Source of the DNA: Ancylobacter tetraedralis
Lineage (GTDB): Bacteria > Pseudomonadota > Alphaproteobacteria > Rhizobiales > Xanthobacteraceae
Direction of reading: 5' to 3'
Assembly (NCBI RefSeq): GCF_014195655.1
Contig: NZ_JACICD010000005.1
Span: 186,001-250,000, forward strand
Length of the DNA stretch: 64,000 bases
The notes beneath the pieces were generated by a model. The model was not told the origin of the DNA. It made no database searches and saw nothing but the letters and a program-made list of their open reading frames with translations. Shown in pieces: positions 1 through 8,292 of the stretch (the first letter of the stretch is position 1; each line of letters starts with the position of its first letter). A program made the position numbers and the translations under genes.

Positions 1-653
1 CCGTCGGGATCGAGCGCCCAGCCCTCGGGAATGCTGGTATCGCCCCGCTGCACGGCCGCCAGCAGGTTGCCGCGCGCCACTTTCGCCACCGACAGGTCGA
101 CCAGCGCCGGCGGGCGCCCCTTCAGCGGCGTCGCGAAGGCGATCGGGTTGGTGCCGAACACCGCGCGCTTGCCGCCCCAGGGCGCGATGGAGGCGGCGGC
201 ATTCGAGAAGGCGAGCCCCACCAGCCCCTCGCCCGCCAGCTTTTCCACCGGCTGGCCGGCCACACCGAAATGGCTGGAGCGGCGGATCGCCATCATGGCG
301 ATGCCGGTCTCGCGCGCCACCGTCGCCAGCAGCGGCAGGCCCAGCTCGATGGCGGGATAGGCGAAGCCGTTGCCGGCATCCACCGCGATCACCGACGGCG
401 CGACGCGCCGCAACTCGGGCACGGCATGGCCGTCGATCTTGCCGGACGCGACCATGGCGCCATAGCTCGGCAGCCGTGCGAGGCCATGCGTGCCGAGCCC
501 GTCGGCCTCCGCCGCGACCAGCGCCTCGGCGGTCCGGCGCGCATTCTCGGGACCCGTGCCGAAATGGACGAGCGCCCGCGCCGCATGGGCGCGCGCCGCG
601 TCAAGATCAAGGCGAAGGTCGTGGAAGGCCGGTGTGGCGATCGCCTCCTCCAT
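1..653 (-). CDS. Ldh2-family malate/L-lactate-type dehydrogenase (3' end outside window)
   Basis: Reading leftward from the ATG at 651-653, an open frame runs off the window edge after about 217 codons. The translation carries features of the Ldh2/MDH2 NAD(P)-dependent oxidoreductase family (malate, L-lactate, ureidoglycolate and related 2-hydroxyacid dehydrogenases): an N-terminal helix ending GLGTHGLARLPSYG, then SSHFGVAGQP, AFSNAAASIAPWGG and FGTNPIAFATP. The HF motif matches the conserved active-site histidine region of the family. The start overlaps the stop of the creatininase-family gene by one base (TGATG), so the two are translationally coupled. The substrate is not readable from sequence; context suggests a 2-hydroxyacid made by the same pathway. 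The C-terminal third is missing here only because the window ends. Confidence 0.85.
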   Translation of the reverse strand, partial: MEEAIATPAFHDLRLDLDAARAHAARALVHFGTGPENARRTAEALVAAEADGLGTHGLARLPSYGAMVASGKIDGHAVPELRRVAPSVIAVDAGNGFAYPAIELGLPLLATVARETGIAMMAIRRSSHFGVAGQPVEKLAGEGLVGLAFSNAAASIAPWGGKRAVFGTNPIAFATPLKGRPPALVDLSVAKVARGNLLAAVQRGDTSIPEGWALDPD

Positions 654-1471
654 CACGCCGCGCCGCCGCCGAGCGGCCCTTCCGCGAGGCGCTTGAGGTC
701 GAAGCGGTGGACATCGGCGAGCAGCTCGACGAAGGCGCGCGCGCCATAGAGCGCGCAGGCCTCCCCCTTCTCGAGGCTCGCCTGCGTGGCGTCGCCCATC
801 GCCCCGCTTTCCTGGATATCCTGCGCCATCCAGCCGAAGCCGGCCGGCGTGCCGGCGCGCAGGAAGGAGAATTCCTGCTCCATGGCGAGGGTGACGGGGG
901 CGAAGTCGCGCACCTCGCTCTCCTTCACCGTGTCGGGGCGGAAGGCCAGCATGAGCGAGGTCTCGACCCCGGCGGCATGAATGCCGTGCTGGCGCTCCTG
1001 CGCGGTGAACAGCCCCTCGGGATAGCCGAAGCGGTGCCAGGAGATGGTCACGACGAGCATGCCGAGCCGCGCCCGCAGGTCGCGCGCCACGATGTCGAGA
1101 ATCGGCACGTTGCCGCCGTGAGAATTGACGACGACAAGCTTGCGCACCCCCGCCCGGTGCACGCTCTCGCCGATCTCGGTCCAGGCGCGGATCACCGTTT
1201 CGGCAGAGAGCGTCAGCGTGCCCGGAAAGTCGATGTGCTCGTTGGACTTGCCGATCGACTGCACGGGCAGGAACACCGCCGGCGTCTCGGCCGGCAGCAG
1301 CCGGGCGACCTCCTTCAGGTAGCCCTCGGCGATGAAGCTGTCGACGCCGACCGGCAGATGCGGCCCGTGCTGCTCCACCGCCGCCACCGGCAGCACGGCG
1401 ATCCAGTTTCCGACATCGCCCGCGGCGAAATCGGTCCAGCTCAGTTCGGTCCAGAAGCGTTTGGGCGGCAT
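653..1471 (-). CDS. Creatininase-family amidohydrolase
   Basis: A 272-residue protein of the creatinine amidohydrolase fold, which is metal dependent and hydrolyses cyclic or linear amides. Diagnostic parts are VAAVEQHGPHLPVGVDSF near residues 30-47 (metal-ligand E, H and D), the central NSHGGN motif near 115-120 and the E of AAGVETSLML. Length fits the family (about 240-270). Members act on creatinine, formamides and flavin-pathway intermediates, so creatinine is not assured; no creatinase or sarcosine enzyme is adjacent. It lies 37 bases downstream of the RidA gene and is coupled to the Ldh2-type gene, forming a leftward operon divergent from an ABC importer. Confidence 0.85.
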   Translation of the reverse strand: MPPKRFWTELSWTDFAAGDVGNWIAVLPVAAVEQHGPHLPVGVDSFIAEGYLKEVARLLPAETPAVFLPVQSIGKSNEHIDFPGTLTLSAETVIRAWTEIGESVHRAGVRKLVVVNSHGGNVPILDIVARDLRARLGMLVVTISWHRFGYPEGLFTAQERQHGIHAAGVETSLMLAFRPDTVKESEVRDFAPVTLAMEQEFSFLRAGTPAGFGWMAQDIQESGAMGDATQASLEKGEACALYGARAFVELLADVHRFDLKRLAEGPLGGGAA

Positions 1472-1508
1472 GGTGAGGCTCCGGGGCGGGAAAGTCGGGC
1501 TTTTAGGC

Positions 1509-1898
1509 TCAATCGCGCCGCGCCGCCAGCGCCTCGACCTCCACCTTGAACTCGGGACGGGTGAAGCCGGAGACGATCATCAGCGTGGAGGCCGGCGGCG
1601 GATCGGCGATGAAGCGGTCGCGCGCCGCCATGTAGCCGGCCATATGGGCACGGTCCGTGACATAGGCGTTCAGCCGCACGATGTCGGCCACGCCCATGTC
1701 GGCCTCGGCCAGGCAGGCCGCGAGGGCGGCGAAGCACAGATCGGCCTGCGCCTCCGCGCTTTCGGGAATGTCGTCCTGCGCGGAGATTCCAAGCTGGCCG
1801 GAAACCAGCAGCAGCCGCGCGCCGGCCGGCACCTCGACGGCGTGGCTGTAGCGGGCGAAGGGTCGCCGGATCGCGACGGGCAGTAAATGACGGAGCAT
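1509..1898 (-). CDS. RidA/YjgF-family protein
   Basis: A 129-residue protein of the RidA (YjgF/YER057c/UK114) family, trimeric proteins that hydrolyse reactive enamines or imines or act on small acyl intermediates. Family features are LLLVSGQLGIS, the middle helix with AEAQADLCFAALAACLAEA, and a C-terminal VEVEALAARRD ending. I chose the ATG at 1898 because the longer reading adds residues atypical of the family. It is the first gene of the leftward operon. The pairing with a deaminase-like amidohydrolase and a creatininase-family hydrolase is reminiscent of pyrimidine or N-heterocycle breakdown, where a RidA protein clears an unstable amine; that role is inferred. Confidence 0.85.
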   Translation of the reverse strand: MLRHLLPVAIRRPFARYSHAVEVPAGARLLLVSGQLGISAQDDIPESAEAQADLCFAALAACLAEADMGVADIVRLNAYVTDRAHMAGYMAARDRFIADPPPASTLMIVSGFTRPEFKVEVEALAARRD

Positions 1899-1939
1899 GG
1901 CGAAGATCCAGACTGGGGGAATCTGCGTAGGAAACGTCA

Positions 1940-1951
1940 GCACATATGTGC
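1940..1951. promoter_or_regulatory. 12-bp palindrome in the divergent promoter region, candidate operator
   Basis: GCACATATGTGC is a perfect 12-bp palindrome in the 123-bp gap between the leftward RidA operon and the rightward ABC-importer operon. It is well placed for one dimeric regulator to control both directions. No regulator gene is adjacent in the window, so the binding protein is unknown. Confidence 0.35.
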
Positions 1952-2021
1952 ATCGAGATTAAGCTCGCCTATCATGCCGGCAATCTCGCACACCGTTCAT
2001 CGTCCCGCGATGGAGACATCG

Positions 2022-3038
2022 ATGCGCCTTCGCCTTCCCTGCCTGCGCTCCTGCCTGCCCGCCCTGGCGGTCCTCGCCCTCACGGCTCTCGGTTTCACAC
2101 CAGAGGCCAAAGCAGTGGACAAGGTCACCTTCGGCACCAACTGGGTCGCCCAGGCCGAGCATGGCGGCTTCTACCAGGCGGTGGTGGACGGCACCTATGC
2201 GAAATACGGGCTCGACGTGACCATCGTGCCCGGCGGCCCGCAGGCCAATAACCGCCTGCTGCTGCCCGTCGGCAAGATCGATTTCTACATGGGCGCCAAC
2301 ATGCTGCAGGCCTTCTCCTCCGTGGTGGAAGGCATTCCCACGATCATCGTCGCGGCGATGTTCCAGAAAGACCCGCAGGTGCTGATCGCCCACCCGGATG
2401 TGGCGACCTTCGAGGATCTGAAGACCCGGACCCTGTTCATCTCCAAGGAAGGGCTGGCGAGCTACTACCAGTGGCTGGTCGCCGATTTCGGCTTCAGCGA
2501 AAATCAGGTGAAGCCCTACACGTTCAACGCGGCGCCGTTCCTCGCGGACAAGAACAGCGCCATGCAGGGCTACATCACCTCCGAGCCCTATGCGGTGGAG
2601 AAGCAGGGCGGCTTCAAGCCCAAGCTCTTCCTGCTCGCCGATCAGGGCTTCGACACCTATTCCACCACGATCGAGACCCGCACCGAACTGGTGAAGCGCA
2701 ATCCCGACCTCGTGCAGCGCTTCGTCGATGCCTCGATCATCGGCTGGTACAATTATCTCTACGGCGACAACACCAAGGCCAACGATCTGATCAAGCGCGA
2801 CAATCCGGAAATGACGGATGAGATGATCGCCTTCTCGATCGACAAGCTGAAGGAATTCGGCATCGTCGATTCCGGCGAGGCCAAGACGCTCGGCATCGGC
2901 GCCATGACGGATGCCAAGATCAAGAGCTTCTTCGACAAGATGGCGCGCGCCAAGGTAGTCGACCCGACCATTGACTACACCAAGTCCTATACGCTGCAAT
3001 TCGTCGACAAGGGCGTCGGCAAGGAACTGGCGAAATAG
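2022..3038 (+). CDS. ABC transporter substrate-binding protein, NMT1/THI5-like
   Basis: A 338-residue periplasmic binding protein. The N-terminus is a clear Sec signal (positive start, hydrophobic core PALAVLALTALGF, then PEAKA before the mature VDKVTFGTNW). The mature start, the YAKYGLDVTIVPGGP segment and the overall layout match the NMT1/THI5-like family, which binds pyrimidine-like or taurine/nitrate-type ligands. The ATG at 2022 has GGAGA six bases upstream; an in-frame ATG at 2010 is an alternative. It heads the rightward operon, followed by ATPase and permease genes. NMT1-type proteins are often linked to thiamine precursors or other heterocycles, which fits the deaminase-like gene downstream, but the ligand is not established. 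Confidence 0.88.
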   Translation: MRLRLPCLRSCLPALAVLALTALGFTPEAKAVDKVTFGTNWVAQAEHGGFYQAVVDGTYAKYGLDVTIVPGGPQANNRLLLPVGKIDFYMGANMLQAFSSVVEGIPTIIVAAMFQKDPQVLIAHPDVATFEDLKTRTLFISKEGLASYYQWLVADFGFSENQVKPYTFNAAPFLADKNSAMQGYITSEPYAVEKQGGFKPKLFLLADQGFDTYSTTIETRTELVKRNPDLVQRFVDASIIGWYNYLYGDNTKANDLIKRDNPEMTDEMIAFSIDKLKEFGIVDSGEAKTLGIGAMTDAKIKSFFDKMARAKVVDPTIDYTKSYTLQFVDKGVGKELAK

Positions 3039-3098
3039 CCGGCTGTGACGAGGGCGAAGCCGCAGACGGCGGCCTCGGGCATACCCATGTTGCGTTAT

Positions 3099-3125
3099 CC
3101 CGGACGGCCGCACCGCCGATCCGGG
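3099..3125. repeat. Extragenic hairpin between binding-protein and ATPase genes
   Basis: CCCGGACGGC and GCCGATCCGGG pair around a short CGCACC-type loop with one bulged base. The hairpin lies in the 128-bp gap between two genes that otherwise form one operon. The surrounding gap resembles the dispersed extragenic repeats common in this bacterial group. It may stabilise the upstream part of the mRNA, giving more binding protein than membrane components; this role is inferred. Confidence 0.45.
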
Positions 3126-3166
3126 TTGGCTCGCAGGTGGAGAGCGATCCTGGCTCTTCGGCCGGA

Positions 3167-4006
3167 ATGACACGTAGAATGACACCGCCTGCCGACGAGA
3201 TCCTTTCCACCACAGGCGCCCCCCTCCTTGCCCTGCGCGGGGTCGGCAAGCGCTTCGCCAATGCCGTCACCGCGCTTGACGGGCTCGACATGGAGGTGCG
3301 CCAGGGCGAGTTCCTCTCGCTGCTGGGCCCCTCCGGCTGCGGCAAGTCGACCGCGCTGCGGCTCATTGCCGGCCTGTCCGAGCCCACCGCCGGGCGCATC
3401 GACTGGAACGGCGCGGATGCGCCCCGGCGCGCGGGTGGCGCGGGGGCGAGCGGCGCGGGCGCCATCAGCTTCGTGTTCCAGGAACCGACGCTGATGCCCT
3501 GGGCGAACGTGTTCGCCAATGTCCATCTGCCGCTGCGCCTTTCCGGCGTCTCCCGCCGCGAGGCCGAGCCCGCCATCCTCGAGGCGCTGGAGATGGTCGG
3601 GCTGTCCGCCTTCCGCGAGGCCTATCCGCGCGAGCTCTCCGGCGGCATGAAGATGCGCGTCTCCATCGCCCGCGCGCTCGTCACCAAACCGCGCCTGCTG
3701 CTGATGGACGAGCCTTTCGCCGCGCTCGACGAGATCACCCGCTTCAAGCTGAACAACGACCTGTTGCAGCTATGGCGTCAGCTGGGCTGCACCATCGTGT
3801 TCGTCACCCATTCGGTGTTCGAATCGGTGTTCCTGTCCTCGCGCATCCTCGTCTTCCGCGCCCGTCCGGGCCGGGTCTTCGCGGAAGTGTCGATCGACCC
3901 GGCGCAGCCGCGCGACGATGCCTTCCGCACCTCGCCGGAATATGCCGGCCTGTGCCGCCAGACATCCACCGCGCTCGCCCGCGCGATGGATGCGGGCGCG
4001 GGCTGA
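3167..4006 (+). CDS. ABC transporter ATPase (TauB/SsuB type)
   Basis: The ATP-hydrolysing subunit of the importer. Walker A GPSGCGKST is at about residues 54-62. A Q-loop FVFQEPTLMPWANV, the signature LSGGMKMRV, Walker B LLLMDEPFAALD and the switch histidine in FVTHSVFE follow. The layout matches the nitrate/taurine/sulfonate-type ATPases that serve NMT1-like binding proteins. Starts at 3167 (279 aa) and 3179 (275 aa) are both possible, and an earlier GTG is in frame; the first residues overlap repeat-like intergenic DNA, so the true N-terminus is uncertain. The permease gene begins 11 bases after its stop. Confidence 0.9.
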   Translation: MTRRMTPPADEILSTTGAPLLALRGVGKRFANAVTALDGLDMEVRQGEFLSLLGPSGCGKSTALRLIAGLSEPTAGRIDWNGADAPRRAGGAGASGAGAISFVFQEPTLMPWANVFANVHLPLRLSGVSRREAEPAILEALEMVGLSAFREAYPRELSGGMKMRVSIARALVTKPRLLLMDEPFAALDEITRFKLNNDLLQLWRQLGCTIVFVTHSVFESVFLSSRILVFRARPGRVFAEVSIDPAQPRDDAFRTSPEYAGLCRQTSTALARAMDAGAG

Positions 4007-4017
4007 AGGGCGCGGGC

Positions 4018-4812
4018 ATGAGGAGCACGGCTATGGAACGCTCCCCCTTCCGCTGGCTGCTGCCCGCCGCCGTGCTGGCGCTCGTGGTGATCGCCTGGGA
4101 ACTTGTGGTGCGCCTCAACCAGCTGCCGCCCTATATCCTGCCGAGCCCGGTATTGGTGGCGCAGACGCTGGTGAAGGACCGCGCCGTGCTGTTCCAGTCC
4201 CTGCTGGTGACGCTTAACACCACGGTCATGGCGCTGGCCTTCGCGGTCCTTGGCGGCGTGGGACTGGCGCTGGTCTTCGCCTCGGCGCGCATCATCGAGT
4301 TCTCGCTGTTTCCCATCGCGGTGATCCTGCAGGTGACGCCGATCATCGCCATCGCACCCTTGATGCTGATCTACCTCTCCACCGATACGGCGGTGCTGGT
4401 CTGCGCGTGGATCGTCGCCTTCTTCCCCGTGCTGGCTAACACCACGCTGGGGCTGAAATCGATCGATCCGAACCTGCGCGACCTGTTTCGCCTGTCCGGC
4501 GCCTCGGGCTGGCAGACGCTGGTGCAGCTGAAGCTACCCAGCGCCCTGCCCTATTTCCTCGGCGGCCTGCGCATTGCCGGCGGGCTGGCCCTGATCGGCG
4601 CGGTGGTCGGCGAGATTGCGGCGGGCTCGGCCGGACAGGGCTCGGGTCTCGCGTTCCGCATCGTCGAATCCGCCTACCGGCTCAATATCCCGCGCCTGTT
4701 CGCCAGCCTGCTGCTGATCTCCTTCGCCGGCATCCTGATCTATGGCGTGCTGAGCCTCGTCTCCTGGCTCGCGCTGCGGCGCTGGCACGAGAGCGAGCTG
4801 GGCGGGGCATGA
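4018..4812 (+). CDS. ABC transporter permease (TauC/SsuC type)
   Basis: A 264-residue inner-membrane permease with about six hydrophobic segments beginning at WLLPAAVLALVVIAWELVV. The cytoplasmic EAA-like loop reads DPNLRDLFRLSGASGWQTL and is followed by KLPSALPYFLGGLRIAGG, the stretch that docks on the ATPase in this family. The ATG at 4018 has AAGGG upstream at normal spacing; longer readings would run through the ATPase gene. It completes a binding protein-ATPase-permease importer and is followed 4 bases later by the amidohydrolase gene, implying that the imported compound is the enzyme's substrate or precursor. Confidence 0.9.
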   Translation: MRSTAMERSPFRWLLPAAVLALVVIAWELVVRLNQLPPYILPSPVLVAQTLVKDRAVLFQSLLVTLNTTVMALAFAVLGGVGLALVFASARIIEFSLFPIAVILQVTPIIAIAPLMLIYLSTDTAVLVCAWIVAFFPVLANTTLGLKSIDPNLRDLFRLSGASGWQTLVQLKLPSALPYFLGGLRIAGGLALIGAVVGEIAAGSAGQGSGLAFRIVESAYRLNIPRLFASLLLISFAGILIYGVLSLVSWLALRRWHESELGGA

Positions 4813-4816
4813 ACCG

Positions 4817-6148
4817 ATGACCCCTGCGCCCGATCCGTGGCCTGCCGCCCATCTGCCCGCCTCTTATGTGCTCGCCGATGCGCGCGTCCCCGCCGGCCTG
4901 CTGGCACCGCCTTTCGGCCCGGCCGATGCCGAGGGCCTCGTGGCGCTCGACATCGCCATCACGGACGGCCGGATCGCCGCGCTCGCGCGCCCCGGCGGCG
5001 CACCGGACGGCTTGCCGCGCCTGCCCCTCGCCGGGCGCCTCGCACTGCCGGGGCTCATCGACATCCACACCCATCTCGACAAGGGCTTCATCTGGCCGCG
5101 CGCGCCCAATCCGGACGGCTCGTTCGAGGGTGCCGTGCGCGCCGTGCTGGCCGACCGGACGAACTGGAACGAACAGGATATCGCCCGCCGCTTCGATTTC
5201 GCGCTGCGCTGCGCCTATGCGCACGGCACGGTGGCCATCCGCACCCATCTCGATTCCGATGGGGAACCGGCCGAGGCGGCGTGGCGTGTGTTTGCGCAGA
5301 TGCGCGACCAATGGGCCGGGCGCATCGATCTGCAGGCGGTGGGGCTGATGCCGATCGAACGCATGCTGGACGAGGCGGCGACGGACCGGCTGATCGCGCT
5401 GGTGCGCGAGCATGGCGGCCGGCTCGGCACCTATACCTATGTCACGCCCCATCTCGACGCCGGGCTGGAGCGCCTGTTCGACGCGGCCGAGCGCTTCGGC
5501 CTCGCGCTCGACCTGCATGTTGACGAGCGCGACAGCGAGGCCCGCGCGCTGCACGACATCGCCGCCATCGCGCGCCGCCGCCGCTTCGAGGGGCCCATCC
5601 TCGCCGGCCATTGCTGCGCGCTGGCGCTGAAGGACGATGCGGAAATCGACCGCACGCTCGACCTCGTGGCACAGGCCGGCATCGCCGTGGTCGCGCTGCC
5701 GCTGTGCAATCTCTATCTGCAGGACCGCATCGAGGCGCGCACCCCGCGCTGGCGCGGCATCACCCTGCTGCACGAGATGGCGGCACGCGGCATTGAGGTG
5801 ATGGTGGGAAGCGACAATACCCGCGATCCCTTCTATGCCTATGGCGACCTCGACCTTGTCGAAGTCTGGCGTGAGGCCAGCCGCATCGCCCATCTCGACC
5901 ACCCGTTCGGCGACTGGCCCGCGATCATCGCCCGCACGCCAGCGCGCCATATGGGCGTGGCGGCCGGCACGCTCGCCATCGGCGCGCGGGCGGACCTCAT
6001 CCTGTTCACGGCGCGCAGCCTCAACGAGCTGCTCGCCCGCCCGCAGGGCGACCGTATCGTGTTGCGCGAGGGCAAGGCGATCGACCGCACGCTGCCCGAT
6101 TATGGCGAACTCGACGACCTGATGGCGCCGAAAGGCGCAAGAGCCTGA
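4817..6148 (+). CDS. Cytosine-deaminase-like amidohydrolase
   Basis: A 443-residue metal-dependent hydrolase of the amidohydrolase superfamily, closest in pattern to the cytosine deaminase group. Metal and substrate motifs in order are LPGLIDIHTHLDKGFIWPRA (HxH plus the DKG typical of CodA-like proteins), TVAIRTHLDSDG, LDLHVDERDS, ILAGHCCALA and MVGSDNTRDPFYAYGDLD (catalytic Asp). It sits directly behind the ABC permease and before an FAD oxidase. The probable reaction is hydrolytic deamination or ring opening of an imported N-heterocycle; cytosine itself is only one possibility. A 12-bp tandem duplication starts at its stop codon. Confidence 0.85.
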   Translation: MTPAPDPWPAAHLPASYVLADARVPAGLLAPPFGPADAEGLVALDIAITDGRIAALARPGGAPDGLPRLPLAGRLALPGLIDIHTHLDKGFIWPRAPNPDGSFEGAVRAVLADRTNWNEQDIARRFDFALRCAYAHGTVAIRTHLDSDGEPAEAAWRVFAQMRDQWAGRIDLQAVGLMPIERMLDEAATDRLIALVREHGGRLGTYTYVTPHLDAGLERLFDAAERFGLALDLHVDERDSEARALHDIAAIARRRRFEGPILAGHCCALALKDDAEIDRTLDLVAQAGIAVVALPLCNLYLQDRIEARTPRWRGITLLHEMAARGIEVMVGSDNTRDPFYAYGDLDLVEVWREASRIAHLDHPFGDWPAIIARTPARHMGVAAGTLAIGARADLILFTARSLNELLARPQGDRIVLREGKAIDRTLPDYGELDDLMAPKGARA

Positions 6149-6168
6149 GAACGAGGCTGAGAACGAGG
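6145..6168 (+). repeat. 12-bp tandem duplication across a stop codon
   Basis: CTGAGAACGAGG occurs twice in a row. The first copy contains the amidohydrolase stop codon; the second supplies the GAGG Shine-Dalgarno sequence for the FAD oxidase gene starting at 6175. Confidence 0.8.
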
Positions 6169-6174
6169 CTGTAC

Positions 6175-7590
6175 ATGGCTCACGACATCGCCGCGCTGAA
6201 GGCACGGTTGGCGGGCATCGCGCTGGAGGACAACCCGGCGCTGGTGCGCCAGAAGAGCCGCGATTTCTTCTGGTATTCGCCCACGCTCAAGCGCCAGCTG
6301 GACAGCGTGGCCGGCGCGCTCATTGCCACGCCGTCGAGCGAAGGCGAGGTGCTGCGCATCTTGGAGGCCTGCTTCGCGCTCGGCATTCCCGTCACGCCGC
6401 GCGGCGCCGGCACCGGCAATTACGGGCAGGCCATGCCGCTGGCCGGCGGGCTGGTGCTGGACATGTCGGGCCTCGACAAGGTGCTGGAGGTGGCGCCCGG
6501 CCGGGTGCGGGCGCAGGCCGGCGCCATCATCGCCGAGATCGACACGGCCTGCCGCTCCTCGGGGCAGGAATTGCGGCTACACCCTTCCACCTACCGCACC
6601 GCCTCGATCGGCGGCTTCATCGCCGGCGGCTCGGGCGGCGTGGGCTCCATCACCTGGGGCGGCCTGCGCGATCTCGGCAACATCATCGGCCTGCGCATCG
6701 TCACCATGGAAGCGACCCCGCGCATCCTGGAGCTGACGGGCGAAGAGGTGGAGAAGGTCGCCCACGCCTATGGCACCAACGGCATCATCCTTGAGGTCGA
6801 GATGCCGCTCGCCCCGGCCTATGACTGGATCGAGGCGATCATCGGCTTTGGCGATTTCACGCGCGCCGCCGCCTTCGCCAATGCGCTGGGCGAACAGGAC
6901 GCCATCCTCAAGAAGCTCCTGTCGGTGATATCCGCGCCCATCCCGCAGGACTATTTCCTGCGCCACCGCCCCTACCTGCCGGCTGGCGAGCATGTCGTGC
7001 TGGCGATGATCGCGCCGATCGCCAGCGCCGCCTTCGACAGCTTCACCGCGCGCTGGGGTGGACGGGTGCTGTTCCACTCCGACCGCACCGGCCCGGAAGA
7101 GGCCCGCGGCCTGCCTCCGCTCTACGAACTCGCCTGGAACCACACGACGCTACGCGCGCTCCGGGTCGATCCGGCCATTACCTATCTGCAAACGCTCTAT
7201 CCCTTTCCCGACCAGCTCGCGCTTGTCGCCCGCATCCACGAGGAACTGGGCGACGAGGTGCCGGCTCACCTCGAATTCGTGCGCTTCGACGGCAAGATCA
7301 CCTGTTTCGGCCTGCCGCTGGTGCGTTTCACCGACGAGACACGGCTGGAGGCGATCATCGCGCGGCACGAGGCGCTGGGCATTCCGGTGTTCAACCCGCA
7401 CCGCTACACGCTGGAGGAAGGCGGCATGAAGCAGACCGACGCCGTGCAACTCGCCTTCAAGCGCGAGGCGGACCCGGCCGGCCTGCTCAACCCCGGCAAG
7501 ATGATCGCCTGGGAGAATCCGGACTTCGACTTCAGCACCGGGCGGACCTATCTCTTTCCCGGCCTGTCGGCGCAGGCGCGGGAGGAATAG
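6175..7590 (+). CDS. FAD-linked oxidase (GlcD-like, PCMH-type FAD domain)
   Basis: A 471-residue flavoprotein. The PCMH-type FAD-binding half is recognisable from ATPSSEGEVLRILEACFALG, the FAD loop PVTPRGAGTGNYGQAMPLAG, RAQAGAIIAEID and IGGFIAGGSGGVGSITWGG. The C-terminus ends with the family pattern DPAGLLNPGKMIAWEN. Such enzymes oxidise 2-hydroxyacids or related substrates, passing electrons to the chain or oxygen. It is fifth in the rightward operon and probably handles a late product of the importer/amidohydrolase pathway. The substrate is unknown; glycolate oxidase subunit D is a distant relative, but no GlcE or GlcF partner is present. Confidence 0.85.
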   Translation: MAHDIAALKARLAGIALEDNPALVRQKSRDFFWYSPTLKRQLDSVAGALIATPSSEGEVLRILEACFALGIPVTPRGAGTGNYGQAMPLAGGLVLDMSGLDKVLEVAPGRVRAQAGAIIAEIDTACRSSGQELRLHPSTYRTASIGGFIAGGSGGVGSITWGGLRDLGNIIGLRIVTMEATPRILELTGEEVEKVAHAYGTNGIILEVEMPLAPAYDWIEAIIGFGDFTRAAAFANALGEQDAILKKLLSVISAPIPQDYFLRHRPYLPAGEHVVLAMIAPIASAAFDSFTARWGGRVLFHSDRTGPEEARGLPPLYELAWNHTTLRALRVDPAITYLQTLYPFPDQLALVARIHEELGDEVPAHLEFVRFDGKITCFGLPLVRFTDETRLEAIIARHEALGIPVFNPHRYTLEEGGMKQTDAVQLAFKREADPAGLLNPGKMIAWENPDFDFSTGRTYLFPGLSAQAREE

Positions 7591-7595
7591 CGGCG

Positions 7596-8189
7596 ATGCG
7601 CGTGCTGGTGGTCTACTGCCATCCGGTCGAGGAGAGCTTCACCGCCGCGGTGCGCGACGCGGCGATCCGCGGCCTCGCGCGCGCGGGCCACGAGGTGGAC
7701 CTGATCGACCTCTATGCATCCGGCTTCGAGGCGGTGATGAGCCGCCAGGAGCGGATCGCCTACCACACACCCGGCGAGAACACGCGCGCCATCGCCGATC
7801 ATCTGACGCGGGTGAAGGCGGCGGAAGCGCTGGTCCTCGTCGCGCCCACCTGGTGGTATGGGCCGCCGGCTATGCTGAAAGGCTGGCTCGACCGCGTTCT
7901 GGTGCCGTTCGAGACCTTCGGCATGCCGCAGCCTTTTCGGCCGCTGGAGCGTCGGCTCACCAATATCCGCGTCCTCGCCGCCGTCTCCACGCTCGGCTCG
8001 CCCTGGTATTGGTGGATGTGGGTCGGCCAGCCCGGACGGCGCATCCTGCTGGAAGGGCTGGGCGGCATCATTCATCCGCGGGCGCGCAAGCTGTGGCTGG
8101 CCTTGCACAGCATGGATTCGGCCAGCGAGGCCAAGCGCGCCGGCTTCCTCGCCCGGGTGGAAGCGAAATTCGCCGCGCTGCGTCCCTAA
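7596..8189 (+). CDS. Flavodoxin-fold NAD(P)H-dependent oxidoreductase
   Basis: A 197-residue protein of the Flavodoxin_2 (quinone reductase/MdaB-like) family. The N-terminal RVLVVYCHPVEESFTAAVRD gives the phosphate-binding strand-loop. LVLVAPTWWYGPPAMLKGWLDRVL is the flavin-contacting loop typical of NQO1-like proteins, and length is as expected. It starts five bases after the FAD oxidase stop with a GGAGGAA ribosome site and is probably the last gene of the rightward operon. It may reduce a quinone or imine produced by that pathway; this is inferred from position only. Confidence 0.85.
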   Translation: MRVLVVYCHPVEESFTAAVRDAAIRGLARAGHEVDLIDLYASGFEAVMSRQERIAYHTPGENTRAIADHLTRVKAAEALVLVAPTWWYGPPAMLKGWLDRVLVPFETFGMPQPFRPLERRLTNIRVLAAVSTLGSPWYWWMWVGQPGRRILLEGLGGIIHPRARKLWLALHSMDSASEAKRAGFLARVEAKFAALRP

Positions 8190-8292
8190 AGGGAAGCAAT
8201 TTCCCAACACTTTGACGGCGAAGTGGATTACAGCCATGTTCCTGTCACGGCATCGCGCTTGAGTTGCAGCACCGAGTTGTCGTTGCGGCCAC

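Noticed and set aside
653..1471. True creatininase of a creatinine pathway
   Set aside because: No creatinase or creatinine-specific neighbours; sarcosine oxidase is 57 kb away. Only the family name is used.
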